DNA from: Bilifractor porci
GTDB lineage: Bacteria > Bacillota > Clostridia > Lachnospirales > Lachnospiraceae
Direction: 5' to 3'
Length of the DNA: 64,000 nucleotides
Assembly: GCF_009696005.1 (NCBI RefSeq)
Contig: NZ_VUMV01000001.1
Span: 248,001 to 312,000 of the forward strand
Under the pieces are notes generated by a model. The model was not told the origin of the DNA. It saw only the letters and a program-made list of their open reading frames with translations, and did not search any database. A program made the translations under genes and the position numbers. Below are positions 45,556-54,524 of the stretch, one piece after another; position 1 is the first letter of the stretch; each line of letters begins with the position of its first letter.

Positions 45556-47719
45556 TTTTATCTCCTGTTTCCGAATTCGGATTTCGTTTCCCGCGTGTCT
45601 TTGCGGATGTCTTTCTGTAATAGGGAGCGGAAGCATCAAAAAACCGTCTCAGGTAAGCCCGGTGATCCGTCTGTTTCACCTGATTGGTGTGTTTCGCCAC
45701 AAAGTTCTCCAGTTTTTTCATATATTCCTCTTCCTGTATGGTTCCCTCCGCCACATAGGTGAGGCCCTTTTCCCAGCTTGCGGTCAGTTCCGGATTCAGC
45801 AGTGACCGGATGGAGCAGTTCACCACATCAAAAACCATTTCTCCCATCTGGGTCGGTGTGATAATCTGTGTCTTTTTGTTCAGGGAGAGATACCTGATGT
45901 GAAAAAGCTTTTTCAGAATCTCTGCCCGTGTCGCGGAGGTTCCGATCCCGCTTCCGCGGATCTGCTCACGGAGCTCCTCGTCCTCGATCAGCTGACCGGC
46001 GTTTTCCATAGCCAGAATCATGGAACCGGAGGAATAACGCTTGGGCGGTGATGTCTCACCCTCCTTTACCGCATAGCCCTCCACCGGCAGAGCGCTTCCT
46101 TTTTTCAGACCCGAGAGAGCCTCCAGGAGACTGCTGTCGCAGGAGGTCTCTTCCGGATTTCCGTCTTCTTCTCCCGCGGGGGAATTCTCCGCCGCAGCCC
46201 CCTTTTTCTTTCCGGCCGTCCCCGTATTTTCCGCCTGTCCTGGGGCTGTGCTTTCTGCGGCTGAAGCGCGGGGGCGGTAGGCAGCTTTCAGATATCCTTC
46301 TTCGGTCAGGACGCTGAAATTCGCGAAAAACCGCTCGTCCGACTCCTTCCCCTCCGGAAAGCCTGCCATATGCATGCACGCTGTCAGCGCGATTTTCGTG
46401 TAAACCGCAGGCGGATAGAAAATGCACAGGAATCTCCGCACAATGACGTCATAAACCTTCTGTGACACCGGACTTAACTGCTTTAAGCTGTTCAGACCCT
46501 GCCCGGTGGGGATAATGGCATAATGGTCTGTAATCTGGCTGTCATTCGTGTAACGGGTCTTTGCGATTCCCTTCCAGCTGCCGCTTTGCAGGATCTCCGA
46601 AGCAAAGCCTGCGGCCGGCCCATAGTTTCTCAGTCCGGACAGGTTCCTGTTAATTTCCCTGGCAATGGCCGTGGATAGGACCCTGGCGTCTGTCCTGGGA
46701 TACGTGACCAGTTTTTTCTCATAAAGCTCCTGAATGATGTTCAAGGTGGCGTCCGGGCTGATCCGGAACATGCGGGAACAGTCGTTCTGGATCTCCGCCA
46801 GGTTGTAGAGGAGAGGCGGATTTTTTCTGGTTTTCTTTTTTTCCAGCTTTTCCACCAAAGCATCCTGAGAGGGCTGTCCCTCCAGCAGTCGAATCAGCTC
46901 CTGCGCATCCTTTTTTTCGCGGAACCCGTTTTCCTTGTAGAGCTTCGGGCTCTGAAAATACCGGCTGCCCTCCACGGCTCTCCACTCTCCCTCAAAGCTC
47001 CTGTCCTGCAGCCGAAGGGTAGCAGCCACCCGGTAAAACGGTGTTTTGACAAAGCTTCGGATTTCTCTCTCCCGCCGTACAACCATTCCCAGCACACAGG
47101 TCATAACCCTTCCGACGGAAATGGCCTGGTATTTCTGCCCCAGATAGTCTGTGACAGCAAAGGAATACCGCAGGGAGAGCGCGCGGGAAAAGTTGATTCC
47201 CATCAGATAATCCTCTTTTGCCCGGAGGAACGCAGCGGAAGCCAGATGGTCATAGGCGGAAATATCCTTTGCCTCGCGGATCCCGCGGAGAATTTCCTCC
47301 TCCGTCTGAGAATCAATCCACACTCTCTTCTGGCTTCTGGAAGCCGGCACCTCTGCCATCATTGCCACAAGGCGGTAGATATATTCTCCCTCCCGCCCGG
47401 AGTCCGTGCAGACATAGATGGTGTCTACATCCTCCCGGTTCAGAAGCCCCTTCACAATGTCAAACTGTTTTTTGACACTTCCGATTACCTCATATTTAAA
47501 TTTCTGCGGCAAAAAAGGCAGTGTATCGAAGGACCACCGCCTGTATTTCTCGTCATATTTTTCCGGATAGCTCATGGTTACCAGGTGCCCCACGCACCAG
47601 GTAACCACACTGCTGTCGGATTCCAGATAGCCGTCCATCCGCCGGAGATTTTCATGCAGCGCCTTCCCGAATTCCTGCGCCACGGACGGCTTTTCTGCAA
47701 TGTATAAGGATTTTCCCAT
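45533..47719 (-). CDS. topB: DNA topoisomerase III (type IA)
   Basis: A 728-residue type IA topoisomerase that relaxes and decatenates DNA. The TOPRIM domain has IAEKPSVAQ at the N terminus and VCTDSGREGEYIYR (about 103-116). The catalytic tyrosine is in LVTYPRTDARVLS (about 340). GIGTSATRAEIL is in the C-terminal part of the core. After residue 690 it ends in a short basic tail without zinc fingers, fitting TopB rather than TopA. A poorly conserved insertion (SAAESTAPGQAENTGTAGKK) near 500 is low complexity. The gene precedes the beta-helix gene with overlap. Confidence 0.93.
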   Translation of the reverse strand: MGKSLYIAEKPSVAQEFGKALHENLRRMDGYLESDSSVVTWCVGHLVTMSYPEKYDEKYRRWSFDTLPFLPQKFKYEVIGSVKKQFDIVKGLLNREDVDTIYVCTDSGREGEYIYRLVAMMAEVPASRSQKRVWIDSQTEEEILRGIREAKDISAYDHLASAAFLRAKEDYLMGINFSRALSLRYSFAVTDYLGQKYQAISVGRVMTCVLGMVVRREREIRSFVKTPFYRVAATLRLQDRSFEGEWRAVEGSRYFQSPKLYKENGFREKKDAQELIRLLEGQPSQDALVEKLEKKKTRKNPPLLYNLAEIQNDCSRMFRISPDATLNIIQELYEKKLVTYPRTDARVLSTAIAREINRNLSGLRNYGPAAGFASEILQSGSWKGIAKTRYTNDSQITDHYAIIPTGQGLNSLKQLSPVSQKVYDVIVRRFLCIFYPPAVYTKIALTACMHMAGFPEGKESDERFFANFSVLTEEGYLKAAYRPRASAAESTAPGQAENTGTAGKKKGAAAENSPAGEEDGNPEETSCDSSLLEALSGLKKGSALPVEGYAVKEGETSPPKRYSSGSMILAMENAGQLIEDEELREQIRGSGIGTSATRAEILKKLFHIRYLSLNKKTQIITPTQMGEMVFDVVNCSIRSLLNPELTASWEKGLTYVAEGTIQEEEYMKKLENFVAKHTNQVKQTDHRAYLRRFFDASAPYYRKTSAKTRGKRNPNSETGDKNVKVRDN

Positions 47720-47763
47720 TCCGTATGATTCCTGCCTGTATTTCTGCCCGGCCGGGCCGGATT

Positions 47764-48855
47764 TTATTTTGCGGTAATGTAGCCCTTGGAAACCAGTGTC
47801 TCCGCGCTGAGGACAGCGCCTCCGGCCGCCCCGCGGAGCGTGTTGTGGGAGAGGCCGACAAACTTCCAGTCGAAGATGGTGTCCTTGCGCAGACGCCCGA
47901 AGGAAATGCCCATCCCGTTTTCAAAATTCACATCCTTGCTGACCTGCGGACGGTCGTCCTCCCTCAGATACTGGATAAACTGCTTCGGCGCGCTGGGAAG
48001 GCTGTGTTCCTGCGGATAGCCCCGGAAGGATTCTGCCGCTTCCACCAGCTCCTCCATGGAAGGATTCTGTCTGAAGTTCAGGCTGACGGTAGCCGTGTGT
48101 CCGTTCAGGACAGGCACGCGGATGCACTGGGCGGAAATCTTCATGCAGTCGGATTTTACAATTTCTCCGTTCTGAATGCTTCCCCACAGACGAAGCGGCT
48201 CCTGCTCGCTCTTCTCTTCCTCCCCGCTGATGAAGGGAATGATGTTTCCCATCATCTCCGGCCATTCCTTAAAGGTCTTTCCGGCTCCGGAAATAGCCTG
48301 GTAGGTAGAGACCACAGCCTCTGTCGGCTCGAACTTTTTCCATGCGCTTAAGATCGGCGCGTAGCTCTGGATAGAACAGTTCGGTTTTACCGCGATAAAT
48401 CCTCTTGCCGTCCCCAGTCTTTTTCTCTGGAAGGGAATGACATCAAAATGGCTGTCGTTGATTTCCGGAACAACCATGGGAACATCCGGCGTCCAGCGGT
48501 GCGCACTGTTGTTGGACACAACCGGAACCTCCGCCTTCGCGTACCGTTCCTCCACCTCGCGGATCTGATCCTTCGGCATGTTCAGGGCGCAGAAGACGAA
48601 ATCTACCATAGATGCGATTTTATCGATCTCGTCGATGTTCAGCACCTGCATGTTCTTCACATACTCCGGCATGGGCGTTTCCATTTTCCAGCGTCCGCCC
48701 ACAGCCTCCTCGTAAGTCTGTCCCGCGCTTCTGGCGCTTGCCGCCAGCACAACCGGCTGAAACCAGGGATGATTCTCCATCAGCGTGACAAAACGCTGTC
48801 CGACCATTCCTGTTGCTCCCAGAATACCTACTCTCAGTTTCTTCTCCATCTCCAT
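47764..48855 (-). CDS. asd: Aspartate-semialdehyde dehydrogenase
   Basis: It reduces aspartyl phosphate to aspartate semialdehyde, the step after LysC. The 363-residue product has the NADP motif GILGATGMVGQRF (residues 9-21), the active-site cysteine in VKPNCSIQS (about 157), and GHTATVSLNF in the C-terminal domain. It belongs to the archaeal/fungal-like branch by its KPNCSIQS and SGAGKTFKEW motifs. AGGAG stands 8 bases before the ATG. Its promoter (48995-49023) and a leader of about 130 bases hold two direct repeats. lysC, its pathway partner, is at the other end of the window. Confidence 0.95.
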   Translation of the reverse strand: MEMEKKLRVGILGATGMVGQRFVTLMENHPWFQPVVLAASARSAGQTYEEAVGGRWKMETPMPEYVKNMQVLNIDEIDKIASMVDFVFCALNMPKDQIREVEERYAKAEVPVVSNNSAHRWTPDVPMVVPEINDSHFDVIPFQRKRLGTARGFIAVKPNCSIQSYAPILSAWKKFEPTEAVVSTYQAISGAGKTFKEWPEMMGNIIPFISGEEEKSEQEPLRLWGSIQNGEIVKSDCMKISAQCIRVPVLNGHTATVSLNFRQNPSMEELVEAAESFRGYPQEHSLPSAPKQFIQYLREDDRPQVSKDVNFENGMGISFGRLRKDTIFDWKFVGLSHNTLRGAAGGAVLSAETLVSKGYITAK

Positions 48856-48887
48856 GACCTAGACTCCTGTAATGATGACATATGACT

Positions 48888-48986
48888 CTCTGCTTGTCTT
48901 TCCCAGTCGTACACATGTGCGTCCTTCCGGATCTGCAGGTGAAACTCTCCTCTGCGGTGTCTTTCTCACGCGTACATATGTGCGTC
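48888..48986 (-). repeat. Two direct copies of a 36-37 base motif in the asd leader
   Basis: On the reverse strand each copy reads GACGCACATRTGTACG, then a variable short part, GAAAGACA and GCAGAG: copy one 48950-48986, copy two 48888-48923. The period is 62 bases, near six helical turns. Both lie between the asd transcription start and its ribosome site. Confidence 0.8.
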
Positions 48987-48994
48987 ATTTGCGT

Positions 48995-49023
48995 ATTATA
49001 GACTTTCTGCACGAGAATTGCAA
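48995..49023 (-). promoter_or_regulatory. Sigma-A promoter of asd
   Basis: Reverse strand: TTGCAA (49018-49023), 17-base spacer, TATAAT (48995-49000). Transcription should begin near 48988, at the edge of the first leader repeat. Confidence 0.88.
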
Positions 49024-49035
49024 GAGAAAATTATG

Positions 49036-49065
49036 CAAAAAGCCGATTCCGACGTCCTTCGGATC
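49036..49065 (-). terminator. Possible terminator of argH
   Basis: Reverse strand: GATCCGA, six-base loop, TCGGAATC (one bulge) then GGCTTTTTGC. It begins in the argH stop codon and ends 13 bases before the asd -35. A short U tract makes it moderate. Confidence 0.55.
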
Positions 49066-50443
49066 AGGTTCGATCCAGATATTCCCTGTCCGCCTCCAGC
49101 TCCGCGGCCATGGCGGCCGGTCCCGGCGCACCGGCGGTATTTCTTCTCTCCACGCAGTTTTTCATGCTGATGGCATCGTAAATATCCCGGTCAAAATGGC
49201 TGTCAAAGGAACGGAATTCCTCCAGCGACAGATCGTCCAGGGCGCAGCCTCTGTCAATGCAGTGCAGGACCAGCCGGCCGATAATGCCGTGCGCGTCCCG
49301 GAAGGGAACACCCTTTCCCACCAGATAATCCGCAGCGTCCGTCGCATTGGTAAATCCGCGGCGGGCGGAGGCTTCCATGACATCCTTCCGGAATTTCATG
49401 GTATCAAGCATGCCGGTAAACAAAGCCAGGCAGCCCTTCACCGTGTCGATGGCGTCAAAGGTCAGCTCCTTGTCCTCCTGCATGTCCTTGTTATAGGCCA
49501 GCGGAAGCCCCTTCATCGCCGTCAGCATGGTGATCAGCGCACCATAGACCCTTCCCGTTTTTCCCCTGACCAGCTCCGCAATGTCGGGATTTTTCTTCTG
49601 CGGCATGATGGAGCTTCCGGTGCTGTAGGCGTCGTCGATCTCTACAAAGCGATACTCATTCGTATTCCAGATACAGATTTCCTCGCTGAACCGGCTCAGG
49701 TGCATCATAATCGTGGAGAGCGCGCTAAGCAGCTCGATGACATAGTCCCTGTCCGAGACAGAGTCCATGCTGTTGCGGGTCGGCCCGTCAAAATCCAGCA
49801 GACGGGCGGTGTAGTCACGGTCCAGCGGATAGGTGGTCCCGGCAAGCGCCCCCGCGCCCAGGGGACAGGTATTCATCCTCTTCCGGACGTCCAGAAGACG
49901 CTCCCGGTCACGGCGGAACATCTCAAAATAGGCGCCGAAATGGTGCGCCAGCGTGACGGGCTGGGCTTTCTGCAGATGGGTGAATCCCGGCATATACGTG
50001 TGCACATTTTCCCTCATGATGCGGTCTATGACAGACAGGAGGGTCTTGAGTAGGCTCTCCGTCTCGTCGATCTCGTCCCGCACATACAGCTTCATATCCA
50101 GCGCCACCTGGTCATTCCGGCTTCTTCCCGTGTGCAGCTTTTTCCCGGTGTCCCCGATCCGCTCAATCAGATTTGCCTCCACAAAGCTGTGAATATCCTC
50201 ATACTCGGAGGTGATTTTCAGCGTTCCGTTCTCTACATCCCTCTGAATCCCCTCCAGGCCGCGGATGATGGTATCTCTCTCTTCTTCTGTCAGGATGTTC
50301 TGCTTAGCCAGCATTTTCACATGGGCAATGCTGCCCCGGATGTCCTGACGGTAAAATTTCTGATCAAAACCGATGGACGCGTTGAAATTGTATACGAGCC
50401 TGTCGGTCTCTTTGGTAAAACGGCCTCCCCATAACTGTGCCAT
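49064..50443 (-). CDS. argH: Argininosuccinate lyase
   Basis: It splits argininosuccinate to arginine and fumarate, the last arginine step. The 459-residue product has the N-terminal WGGRFTKETD, the HTGRSRNDQVALDMKL segment (about 108) and the superfamily signature SSIMPQKKNPD (about 280), which includes the catalytic serine loop. AAAAGGAG stands before the ATG. No argG is next to it. It starts 49 bases after the queH stop and may be transcribed from it. Confidence 0.96.
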   Translation of the reverse strand: MAQLWGGRFTKETDRLVYNFNASIGFDQKFYRQDIRGSIAHVKMLAKQNILTEEERDTIIRGLEGIQRDVENGTLKITSEYEDIHSFVEANLIERIGDTGKKLHTGRSRNDQVALDMKLYVRDEIDETESLLKTLLSVIDRIMRENVHTYMPGFTHLQKAQPVTLAHHFGAYFEMFRRDRERLLDVRKRMNTCPLGAGALAGTTYPLDRDYTARLLDFDGPTRNSMDSVSDRDYVIELLSALSTIMMHLSRFSEEICIWNTNEYRFVEIDDAYSTGSSIMPQKKNPDIAELVRGKTGRVYGALITMLTAMKGLPLAYNKDMQEDKELTFDAIDTVKGCLALFTGMLDTMKFRKDVMEASARRGFTNATDAADYLVGKGVPFRDAHGIIGRLVLHCIDRGCALDDLSLEEFRSFDSHFDRDIYDAISMKNCVERRNTAGAPGPAAMAAELEADREYLDRT

Positions 50444-50492
50444 GTCTCCTGTCTCCTTTTCTGAAAAAATACTACTCTGCTGCCATGTATCA

Positions 50493-51140
50493 TTACAGCT
50501 GCTGCTGTTTTTTCTTTTCCCTTTCCTGCGCCTCTTTCCTGGAGAAAACGCAGCCGCAGTAATTCTGCCTGTACAGGCCGTAGATCCCGGACAGCTCTAC
50601 AGACCTCTGATACCCGTTTTTTTTCTTGAAGTCCGAGACCAGATAGCGGACATGATACTCCTTTTCCAGCCGCAGTCCGATCTCATTCAGCTTCTGCGCG
50701 TTTTTCAGGGGGCTGATGGAGAGCGTGGTGGTAAAATAGTCACAGGATCGCTTCTGTGCCTCCTCCGCAGCCTCCCGCAGACGCATCTCATAACAGCGGA
50801 AGCACCTCTCCCCACCCTCCGGGACATCCTCCAGTCCCATGGACATCTGAAAAAATTTCTCCGGGCAGTAGGTTCCCTCCACAAAGGCCACCGGGTTTTT
50901 AAGCGGCATGGACCGGATCAGCCGTTTCAGTTCCTCCGACCGTTTCCTGTACTCGTCCCCCGGGGAGATGTTGGGATTATAAAAGAAGTCTGTGATCTGA
51001 AAATATCCGGAAAGATACTCCAGGACATAACTGCTGCAGGGCGCGCAGCAGCTGTGGAGAAGCAGTTTCGGCACACGGCCGGCCGCCGTCTCTTCCGCAA
51101 GAATTTGTTCCATTTCACGCTGATAATTGATCTTCTGCAT
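50493..51140 (-). CDS. queH: Epoxyqueuosine reductase QueH
   Basis: QueH reduces epoxyqueuosine to queuosine in tRNA; it replaces QueG in many Clostridia. The 215-residue product starts MQKINYQREM and has the cysteine motif HSCCAPCSSYVLEYL (about residue 28), a second pair in GERCFRCYEMR, then NPNISPGDEYRKR, TTTLSISPLKN and the C-terminal YRQNYCGC, the family core. The start at 51140 overlaps the end of the flippase gene region by being just after its stop; GGAGG lies 12 bases upstream. The longer ORF to 51260 is antisense-frame extension and rejected. No other queuosine genes are in the window. Confidence 0.92.
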   Translation of the reverse strand: MQKINYQREMEQILAEETAAGRVPKLLLHSCCAPCSSYVLEYLSGYFQITDFFYNPNISPGDEYRKRSEELKRLIRSMPLKNPVAFVEGTYCPEKFFQMSMGLEDVPEGGERCFRCYEMRLREAAEEAQKRSCDYFTTTLSISPLKNAQKLNEIGLRLEKEYHVRYLVSDFKKKNGYQRSVELSGIYGLYRQNYCGCVFSRKEAQEREKKKQQQL

Positions 51141-51141
51141 A

Positions 51142-52224
51142 TTACGGTGCATCCTCCGGAACGATAAATGAGGTCTGAAAGAAACCCAGCCGGGACTTGT
51201 CCACCCGGAATGCCACACGGGCGGCGATGCTGAAAATGCCGCAGAACAGAAGCTGGGCATAGAAGGTGATTCCTCTGGACAGGCAGAGTCCCGGAATGGT
51301 CATAGCCCCGAAGATGTCCCGGAAAAAGACCTGGAACAGTGCCTCTGTGATTCCGACCCCGCCGGGAATCGGAAGCATATCCGCGCAGATACTGATGGCC
51401 GCCTGGAGCAGTACAATCGTCCAGTAGGAGACCCCGTGGAGTCCGAAGCTGCGGTAGATAAAATAGGTGGTGGAAAAATAAGCAAGTCTCTGCAGCATGG
51501 TAACAGCCAGCAGGAGAACCGACAGCTTTCTCTGATTCCGGAAATATCCCGCCGCCGCGCGGTATTTATCCATCGCCGAGATAAGCTTCTCCACCCGTCC
51601 TTCCTTACTGCGGATCAGGTGGTGTTTTTCCAGCTTCCGGAAAAACCAGAGAATCAGTCTCCGGAGCAGGCCGGAATGAAACATGGAGAGATAGATCAGG
51701 ACCACGATTCCACAGGTAAGTATCGTACCCAGGATAAAGAAAAAAAGCCCCGGCCAGATATACCGGCGCATCAGGTTGTGTCCGAAAAGCAGCATTCCCA
51801 GGCTGAGAATGACCAGAACGACCTTAAAAAGAAAAGTCTCCATCAGAATAATCAGCGTTCCGACAGAGATGTGGATTCCCTCCTTCTTCAGATCGTAGAT
51901 CTGGATCGGGGGGCCGCCGCTCTGCATCGGTGTGATGCTGCAGTAAAAATATCCGTGGAAGGCAATCAGGATGCAGCGCCAGAGGCTTTCCTGCAGCTTC
52001 AGGGAGCGGCACTGCAGCCAGATCACGACGCCCTGCAGACAGACAAAAATAAGTACACAAAGAACCGCCAGGACCAGAAAGACCGGACTGGCGTTTTTGA
52101 TATCCTCGATCAGCTTATCCGGATCTTCCGCGCGTGAAAGACTCCACAGCGTCAGAAGAATGACCGCGGCGATAAACAGAAGGCTGAACAGTGTGCTTTT
52201 TTTCTCTCTGATCTTTTTACTCAT
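51142..52224 (-). CDS. Lysylphosphatidylglycerol synthase TM-region/flippase-like membrane protein
   Basis: A 360-residue polytopic protein with seven to eight membrane helices (first at about residues 12-30), of the UPF0104/MprF N-terminal family (flippase-like). The family motifs are FHGYFYCSITPMQSGGPPIQIY (about 88-109) and ADMLPIPGGVGITEALFQVFF (about 285-305). The synthase domain of full MprF is absent, so it would not aminoacylate lipids by itself. Its substrate is unknown. A weak GGAATACGACGGA precedes the ATG. It follows ilvA after 62 bases with a GC palindrome. Confidence 0.88.
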   Translation of the reverse strand: MSKKIREKKSTLFSLLFIAAVILLTLWSLSRAEDPDKLIEDIKNASPVFLVLAVLCVLIFVCLQGVVIWLQCRSLKLQESLWRCILIAFHGYFYCSITPMQSGGPPIQIYDLKKEGIHISVGTLIILMETFLFKVVLVILSLGMLLFGHNLMRRYIWPGLFFFILGTILTCGIVVLIYLSMFHSGLLRRLILWFFRKLEKHHLIRSKEGRVEKLISAMDKYRAAAGYFRNQRKLSVLLLAVTMLQRLAYFSTTYFIYRSFGLHGVSYWTIVLLQAAISICADMLPIPGGVGITEALFQVFFRDIFGAMTIPGLCLSRGITFYAQLLFCGIFSIAARVAFRVDKSRLGFFQTSFIVPEDAP

Positions 52225-52258
52225 TCCGTCGTATTCCGGGACAGCGGGTTACCTTGAC

Positions 52259-52275
52259 AGGCCGGCAGCCGGCCT
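52259..52275. repeat. GC-rich palindrome after ilvA
   Basis: AGGCCGGC-A-GCCGGCCT, 8-bp perfect arms, between ilvA and the flippase-like gene. It shares the GCCGGC-A(n)-GCCGGC core with 36025-36045 and 63366-63388. Confidence 0.75.
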
Positions 52276-52286
52276 GCCTGTTTTCT

Positions 52287-53507
52287 TCACAGATTTGTGT
52301 GAGCCAGCTTCGGATTAAAGCCGGCATCCTCCAGGGCGGCAAGGATCTCCTTCTTGTGCTCTGTTCCGAATGCTTCCAGCGTAATGCGGAGCTCTACCGC
52401 GGCATTGCGGTTTGTGCTGTAGAACTGGTTGTGCTCCAGCTTGATGACATTTCCCTTCTTGTCCGCGATGACGGAAGAAACCCGCACCAGCTCTCCCGGA
52501 CGGTCCGGGAGCAGGACAGACACCGTGAAGATCCGGTCTCTGGCGATCAGGCCGTTCTGCACCACAGAGGACATGGTGATGACATCCATATTTCCGCCGG
52601 ACATAACAGCAGCCACCTTCTTATCCCTGCAGTTTAAGTGCTTCAGGGCGGCCACCGTCAGGAGGCCTGAATTTTCCACAATCATCTTATGGTTTTCCAC
52701 CATATCCAGAAAAGCCACGACCAGTTCTTCATCCGATACGGTAATGACGTCGTCCAGGTTTTTCTGAAGATACGGGAAGATTTTCTCTCCGGGGCGCTTC
52801 ACAGCGGTGCCGTCCGCGATCGTGTTTACGGAAGGAAGCGTCGTGACCTCCCCCTTCTCCAGAGATACCTGCAGGCAGTTCGCCCCTGCCGGCTCTACGC
52901 CGATCACCTTGATCTTCGGGTTCAGCATTTTAGTCAGCGTGGAGATGCCGGTTGCCAGGCCGCCCCCGCCAATCGGAACCAGAATATAATCCACCAGCGG
53001 AAGCTCCTTGACGATCTCCATGGCAATTGTCCCCTGCCCCGTCGCGACGGTCAGGTCGTCAAACGGGTGGATGAACGTGTATCCGTTTTCCGCCGCCAGC
53101 TCCAGCGCCTTTGCGCAGGCGTCGTCGTAGACATCCCCGTACAGGACGACCTCCGCCCCGTAGTTCCTGGTGCGCTCGACCTTGATCAGCGGTGTGGTGG
53201 TAGGCATGACGATGACGGCCTTGCAGCCGTACACCCTTGCGGCGTAGGCGACACCCTGCGCGTGGTTTCCGGCAGAGGCGGTGATCAGCCCGCGCTGCCT
53301 CTCTTCCTCGGTGAGCGTGCTGATTTTATAGTAGGCTCCGCGGATCTTATAGGCGCCTGTTACCTGCATATTCTCCGGCTTCAGGTAAACCTTGTTTCCC
53401 GTCATACGGCTGAAGTGTTCGCTGTAGATGAGCTTGGTATCTGCGGTGACCCGCTTGACAACTTCCGATGCCTCTTCAAATTTGTCCAGTGTCAGTTCTG
53501 TCTGTTC
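52287..53507 (-). CDS. ilvA: Threonine ammonia-lyase (threonine dehydratase) with ACT domain
   Basis: A PLP enzyme converting threonine to 2-oxobutyrate, entry to isoleucine synthesis. The 406-residue product has the Schiff-base lysine in VTGAYKIRGAYYKIS (about residue 48), SAGNHAQGVAYAA (about 75), and the glycine-rich PLP-phosphate loop PIGGGGLATG (about 180). The C-terminal 80 residues form one ACT domain (VLLPDRPGELVRVSSVIAD), which distinguishes it from ACT-less TdcB and from the two-lobed E. coli IlvA. I place the start at 53507 (MEQTEL) with AAAGAG 7 bases upstream. With ilvB and ilvE it covers much of isoleucine synthesis. Confidence 0.92.
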   Translation of the reverse strand, partial: EQTELTLDKFEEASEVVKRVTADTKLIYSEHFSRMTGNKVYLKPENMQVTGAYKIRGAYYKISTLTEEERQRGLITASAGNHAQGVAYAARVYGCKAVIVMPTTTPLIKVERTRNYGAEVVLYGDVYDDACAKALELAAENGYTFIHPFDDLTVATGQGTIAMEIVKELPLVDYILVPIGGGGLATGISTLTKMLNPKIKVIGVEPAGANCLQVSLEKGEVTTLPSVNTIADGTAVKRPGEKIFPYLQKNLDDVITVSDEELVVAFLDMVENHKMIVENSGLLTVAALKHLNCRDKKVAAVMSGGNMDVITMSSVVQNGLIARDRIFTVSVLLPDRPGELVRVSSVIADKKGNVIKLEHNQFYSTNRNAAVELRITLEAFGTEHKKEILAALEDAGFNPKLAHTNL

Positions 53508-53552
53508 CATTTTTTCACTCTTTCTGTCCCTGTCCGCCGATGCCTGCATCCC

Positions 53553-54476
53553 CTATCTGTCCGCTGTGTCCAGTAAAGCGTCCACAAAAACGTCGGGATC
53601 AAATTTCTGCAGATCGTCGATCTGCTCTCCTACTCCGATATATTTTACGGGTATTTCCAGCTCCGACTGCACGGCTATGGCTATGCCGCCCTTTGCCGTC
53701 CCATCCAGCTTCGTCAGGATAATGCCCGTGATGTCCGCAATCTCCTGAAAGCTTTTTGCCTGGGAGATGGCATTCTGCCCGGTCGTCCCGTCCAGGACAA
53801 GCAGGGTTTCCAGATGCGCCTCCGCGTATTCCTTGTCCAGAATGCGGTAGATTTTCTGAAGCTCCTGCATCAGATTCTTTTTGTTGTGGAGCCTTCCTGC
53901 CGTATCGACCAGAAGGACATCCGTCTTTCTCGCCTTGGCGGCGGCAACCGCGTCGTAGACAACGGCGGCTGGGTCGGAGCCTTCCTGTCCCGTCACAATC
54001 TCCACACCTGCCCGGTTGGTCCAGGTCTGCAGCTGCTCGGTCGCCGCCGCGCGGAAGGTGTCCGCGGCAGCCACCAGGACACGCCTTTTCTGTTTCTTCA
54101 GCTTGGCGGCCAGCTTGCCGACCGTAGTAGTTTTCCCCACCCCGTTGACGCCGATGACCAGGACGACCGATTTTTCGCGCTCGAACGCGTAATCTGTGGT
54201 TCCGACCTTCATCTGGTTTTTCAGGCAGTCCGCCAGCAGCTTTCTGCACTCGGAGGGCTTTGTGATTCCGTAATCATCCACCAGAATCTTCAGGTTTTCG
54301 ATAACCGTTTCCGTGGTCTCTATGCCGATGTCGCTCATGACCAGCGTTTCTTCCAGGTTATCGTAAAATTCATCGTTTATCTCCGAACATCCGAACGCCT
54401 CGTCCAGACCCTCGGACATCTGCTTCCGGCTTTTTGTCAGCCCGTGAAACAGACGGCTGAAAAATCCCTCTGCCAT
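53553..54476 (-). CDS. ftsY: Signal recognition particle receptor FtsY
   Basis: The SRP receptor targeting nascent membrane proteins. The 307-residue product has a short N-terminal helical membrane-binding part (FFSRLFHGLTKSR), the N domain, and the G domain motifs GVNGVGKTTTVGKLA (about 110), DTAGRLHNKKNL (about 195) and TKLDGTAKGG (about 255). The start is at 54476 (MAEGFFSRL). It is 48 bases after smc in the standard rnc-smc-ftsY order; ffh-ylxM is absent here. The length is typical of a Firmicutes FtsY lacking a long acidic A domain. Confidence 0.97.
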   Translation of the reverse strand: MAEGFFSRLFHGLTKSRKQMSEGLDEAFGCSEINDEFYDNLEETLVMSDIGIETTETVIENLKILVDDYGITKPSECRKLLADCLKNQMKVGTTDYAFEREKSVVLVIGVNGVGKTTTVGKLAAKLKKQKRRVLVAAADTFRAAATEQLQTWTNRAGVEIVTGQEGSDPAAVVYDAVAAAKARKTDVLLVDTAGRLHNKKNLMQELQKIYRILDKEYAEAHLETLLVLDGTTGQNAISQAKSFQEIADITGIILTKLDGTAKGGIAIAVQSELEIPVKYIGVGEQIDDLQKFDPDVFVDALLDTADR

Positions 54477-54524
54477 CTCCTTCTTCTCCCGATTCCCGGC
54501 ACCGCTGCCGTCTTGTCTGCTTTT

